From Carpediemonas membranifera (Eukaryota; Fornicata): a stretch of 64,000 bases of DNA. The notes beneath the pieces are model-generated. The model worked only from the letters and a program-made list of their open reading frames with translations. It was not told the origin of the DNA and made no database searches. Below, in pieces: positions 61,387 to 64,000 of the stretch. Every line of letters starts with the position of its first letter. Position 1 is the stretch's first letter. The stretch covers positions 186,001-250,000 of the forward strand of contig JAHDYR010000009.1 in assembly GCA_019828565.1 (NCBI GenBank), written 5' to 3'. The position numbers were made by a program, and so were the translations under genes.

Positions 61387-64000
61387 ATGAGCACCTCTAA
61401 TACCGCGCATATGGATGCCAGAGAAGCGCTTATAGCGGCATATACACTTTCTGTTGTTGCTACTGCTGGAGTTCCTGGCGACGTCCCCAATCTCCTTCGC
61501 CACGCTTTCTCCAGACACTTCCAGGAGGTTATGCCTTCCATTCGTGATTTAGCAACCAAATCCTCATCATCACGTGATTCTGAGGTCAGATCACTTCAAT
61601 CCATGCTGACAGCAATCCCCCCTCTCGAACCAGCTGCCCAAACCCTCCTCGACCGCGCCCGCTCCATCCTTACAGACGGCCCCCCGCTGTCCACGACCAC
61701 CGAGCCCCCCTCGCCTCATTCTCCACCCACGCTCACTGCCCTGACCCCCGCCACGGCCTGGGCGATTATGATGACCGCGGGGGCCGACCCAGACCTCCGT
61801 GGACCCTCAGCAGACCCCCAGCAGGCCTTGCACACTACTAGACAGCCCTACACTGTTGTCGACAAGGAGCTCTGGTTCCTCTGCAAGAAGTTCTTCGACT
61901 CCCACCAGTCTGCCCACATCACCGGATACTTCAAGGACGAAAGCATCGCGTCCAACCAATCGCTAATCGCCCAGCATCCTGGAGACATCTTCTTCATGCA
62001 CCACCGCCTCTACGGGGGCCGCCTCTTCGAGTTCCGCACGACCTTCGGCGAGGTGGACCGGTACCAGAGGGTCCACGTCCCCCCGATCCTCGAGCACCAC
62101 GGTCTGGGCACTCACTCTATCCTGCTTGTCACAACGAGGGGCTTATACGGCCTGTGTCGTGACCCTGTACCGCCCGGGTTCAACGAGCAGGACCCGAGGC
62201 GTAGGATGGCTAGGGCGGCCCGAGTCGCCTTCTCCCACTGTCCTAAAGTGCACGAATACGTAGCGGGCATCCGGGACTGGCGCATGCACGGACTGGTGAT
62301 TGACCACCACCGCGACTGGACGGTCATCCTGACCCCAGTCGGCGCCGTCTCACTGGGCAACAAGGGGCTGATCGACGAGTCCGTGCCTGAGGCAGACGTG
62401 TGCATGTTCCACCCCATGGCCCTGCCCGACGACTTCATCCCAACGAGCATCTTATCGACGCCCCGAGCCGTCGTCCTCACAATGGGCGACCGGCAGATGG
62501 TCGGCGGTGACCTTGGCGGCTCTAGTGACCTGCCCAGAGGAACCTTCACGGACATGCCGTTCAAGGTCGACTGGGCCCGAGGCTACGAGGACTTTAGCCT
62601 GCTCGGTAATCGCCAGCAAGTTATGTTTGCTGGGAAATCGACGCCCGCCATCACTGCCTCTGGCCTGCTGCCAGACTCAGCTGGAGACTTCATCAGACTT
62701 CAGTTCCCTTCCGGGACCGAGCGTTTCGCCATGCACCCCCTGCTCGTGGCCCTCGTCTCCGATGGGTCGACCCGCGTCGTCAAGGACGTCTCCGATGACA
62801 CGAACACGCGGGTCCTGACCGTTTCTATCGCCGCCAAGGCCTCCGCGGTCGTGTTCTCGCCAAGCACGTTCGAACAGACCATTTTTGTCAAGACGAACGA
62901 GGGTTGGCTCAGCGTCGATCTCGCGACACAATCCGCTGATCAGATCACGGAGTTGCCGGCCAAGCTTGGATACGAGTCGATCGAGCTTGACGCCGCGCCT
63001 GAAACCACGGGGATTGACAGTCGCTCAACCGTAGCTAATGACGAACCCCCTCTTGTCAGCGTCATTTCCGACATAACCAAGCCCAAGAATGTGGAGCATG
63101 CAGTCGACGAGTCGTTCTACACCTTCCGTGGTCACGCGGCCAACAACCTCGCCAGCATCGTCGCCGTCGCCTTCCTCCCCGACGGTTCGGTCGCCTCGAG
63201 CGGGTGGGACCAGACGATGCGGGTCTGGAACTCCACTGGCGAGTGTAAGCTGAACATATCGACCGGCGAAGAGATCTGGGATATCGTTGCATCGCCCGAC
63301 GGCAAGCTTCTCGTCACTGGCGGCCTCAAGACCGTCCAGGTATGGAACGCAGAGACAGGTGAACACGTGTTCAAGCCTCTACTCGGCCACGACAAGTGGA
63401 TTGTGTACGTCGCCGTCTCCGCGGACAAGAAACTCGCGGTGTCAAGTTCTGGTGACGGCAGCATCATCGCCTGGGACCTCGTCCGCGGGGAAATGGCCTG
63501 GCGCGGATGGGAGCATGATAGCCAGACTAACTGTGTTGCGATCTCGCCTGATGGAAAAGTTATCGTGTCCGGATCTGATGACTGCACAATTAAGCTCTGG
63601 GACGCTGAGACGGGGCGTGTCCTCCAGACGCTTGAAGAGCAGGATGGCGGTGTCTTCTGCGTCGCCTTCTCACCTGACGGCGCGCTGCTGGCGTCGAGCG
63701 GCATCGAAAAGATCGTCTGTCTTTGGGATGTGGCCACCGGGGTCTGCCTCGCGAAGTTCGAGGAGGGCACGCACACCCAATTCGTTCGCGGACTCAGATT
63801 CTCGCCCGACGGAAGGATGATTGCGACTTCCTCCCGTGACGCGACGATCAAGCTGTGGAACGTCGCCACGGGCAAGTGCATGCGTACTCTGCGGGGCCAT
63901 GCCCAGAACGTGCGGCGTGTGGACTTCTCTCAGGACGGGTCGACTCTGGTCAGCAGCTCAATGGACAAGACGGCCAAGCTGTGGGACCTCAAGGGCCTGG
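61387..64000 (+). CDS. WD40-repeat protein, continues beyond the window
   Basis: An open frame from ATG 61387 to the window edge, 871 residues so far and no stop. The first ~560 residues are not recognised: a helical N-terminus, a serine/proline linker, and a beta-rich region (HSILLVTTRGLYGLCRDP). From residue ~575 at least six or seven WD40 repeats follow, with typical GH...SPDG...SGS...IKLWD spacing (VIVSGSDDCTIKLWD, MIATSSRDATIKLWN, LVSSSMDKTAKLWD), so a seven-bladed propeller is likely. These act as protein-binding platforms; no enzymatic domain is visible. The relics at 50836-51806 and 55486-55740 carry repeats of the same style. The 3' end is outside the window. Confidence 0.85.
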   Translation, partial: MSTSNTAHMDAREALIAAYTLSVVATAGVPGDVPNLLRHAFSRHFQEVMPSIRDLATKSSSSRDSEVRSLQSMLTAIPPLEPAAQTLLDRARSILTDGPPLSTTTEPPSPHSPPTLTALTPATAWAIMMTAGADPDLRGPSADPQQALHTTRQPYTVVDKELWFLCKKFFDSHQSAHITGYFKDESIASNQSLIAQHPGDIFFMHHRLYGGRLFEFRTTFGEVDRYQRVHVPPILEHHGLGTHSILLVTTRGLYGLCRDPVPPGFNEQDPRRRMARAARVAFSHCPKVHEYVAGIRDWRMHGLVIDHHRDWTVILTPVGAVSLGNKGLIDESVPEADVCMFHPMALPDDFIPTSILSTPRAVVLTMGDRQMVGGDLGGSSDLPRGTFTDMPFKVDWARGYEDFSLLGNRQQVMFAGKSTPAITASGLLPDSAGDFIRLQFPSGTERFAMHPLLVALVSDGSTRVVKDVSDDTNTRVLTVSIAAKASAVVFSPSTFEQTIFVKTNEGWLSVDLATQSADQITELPAKLGYESIELDAAPETTGIDSRSTVANDEPPLVSVISDITKPKNVEHAVDESFYTFRGHAANNLASIVAVAFLPDGSVASSGWDQTMRVWNSTGECKLNISTGEEIWDIVASPDGKLLVTGGLKTVQVWNAETGEHVFKPLLGHDKWIVYVAVSADKKLAVSSSGDGSIIAWDLVRGEMAWRGWEHDSQTNCVAISPDGKVIVSGSDDCTIKLWDAETGRVLQTLEEQDGGVFCVAFSPDGALLASSGIEKIVCLWDVATGVCLAKFEEGTHTQFVRGLRFSPDGRMIATSSRDATIKLWNVATGKCMRTLRGHAQNVRRVDFSQDGSTLVSSSMDKTAKLWDLKGL

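Noticed and set aside
1-64000. CRISPR arrays, bacterial operons or phage genes
   Set aside because: No short spaced direct repeats with unique spacers, no Shine-Dalgarno organisation, and all recognisable genes are eukaryotic.

Overview
This is eukaryotic nuclear DNA from a compact, GC-rich protist genome. The genes encode eukaryotic cell machinery: Ran, Elp3, Vps16, prefoldin 1, ribosomal protein uL18, a DOCK-family exchange factor, a golgin-like GRIP protein, a VPS9 protein and a cyclin Y/PHO80-like cyclin. Intergenic gaps are mostly 100-400 bp. Start codons often follow A-rich runs. I infer very small introns (29-55 nt) of the form GTWTGT...TAYNCAG, and several genes carry (A/T)GTAAA at or just after the stop codon. 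This combination recalls metamonads, for example a Carpediemonas-like fornicate. That placement is an inference at low to moderate confidence; nothing in the window settles it.

Layout. (1) Positions 1-8865 are about 12 tandem copies of a ~730-bp satellite. The array ends in a 282-bp segment (8866-9147) that is identical to the flank of the second array. (2) Positions 9148-10834 hold no recognisable gene. (3) Positions 10835-11741 are a small unknown gene, tail-to-tail with a complete-looking Ty3/gypsy Gag-Pol ORF (11771-15733, minus strand) that has no visible LTRs. (4) The second satellite array, 15861-27128, is interrupted at 21987-26406 by a Ty3/gypsy element with identical LTRs of only 70 bp and a 4-bp target duplication (CGCT). 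(5) At 27129-27355 comes the original copy of the 282-bp flank, which continues into the 3' end of a GNAT-like gene (27356-28531, minus strand). (6) From 28851 to 50684 there is a dense, all-plus-strand run: Vps16, GRIP golgin, LRR/IQ protein, PPIL4-type RRM protein, Ran, Elp3, hSac2-domain protein, SH3 protein, a 1026-residue polytopic membrane protein, a Ctu2-like zinc protein, a cyclin, a MIT-VPS9 protein, prefoldin 1 and uL18. (7) Positions 50836-55740 are a minus-strand block of decayed or frameshifted genes: a MIT/WD40/zinc-ribbon relic, a large FG-GAP and cysteine-rich membrane protein with two frame breaks, and a WD40 tail fragment. (8) Positions 56216-61186 encode the DOCK protein. 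From 61387 to the window end runs an intact WD40-repeat protein that continues past the edge.

Several genes share membrane-traffic and signalling themes: Vps16 (HOPS/CORVET), GRIP golgin, VPS9 (Rab5-type GEF), hSac2, DOCK and SH3. There is no operon logic to infer from this in a eukaryote. The most notable observations are the tiny introns, including an apparent 5-nt microexon in the cyclin gene; the duplicated satellite/gene boundary; the retrotransposon with 70-bp LTRs; and the Gag-Pol ORF without LTRs.
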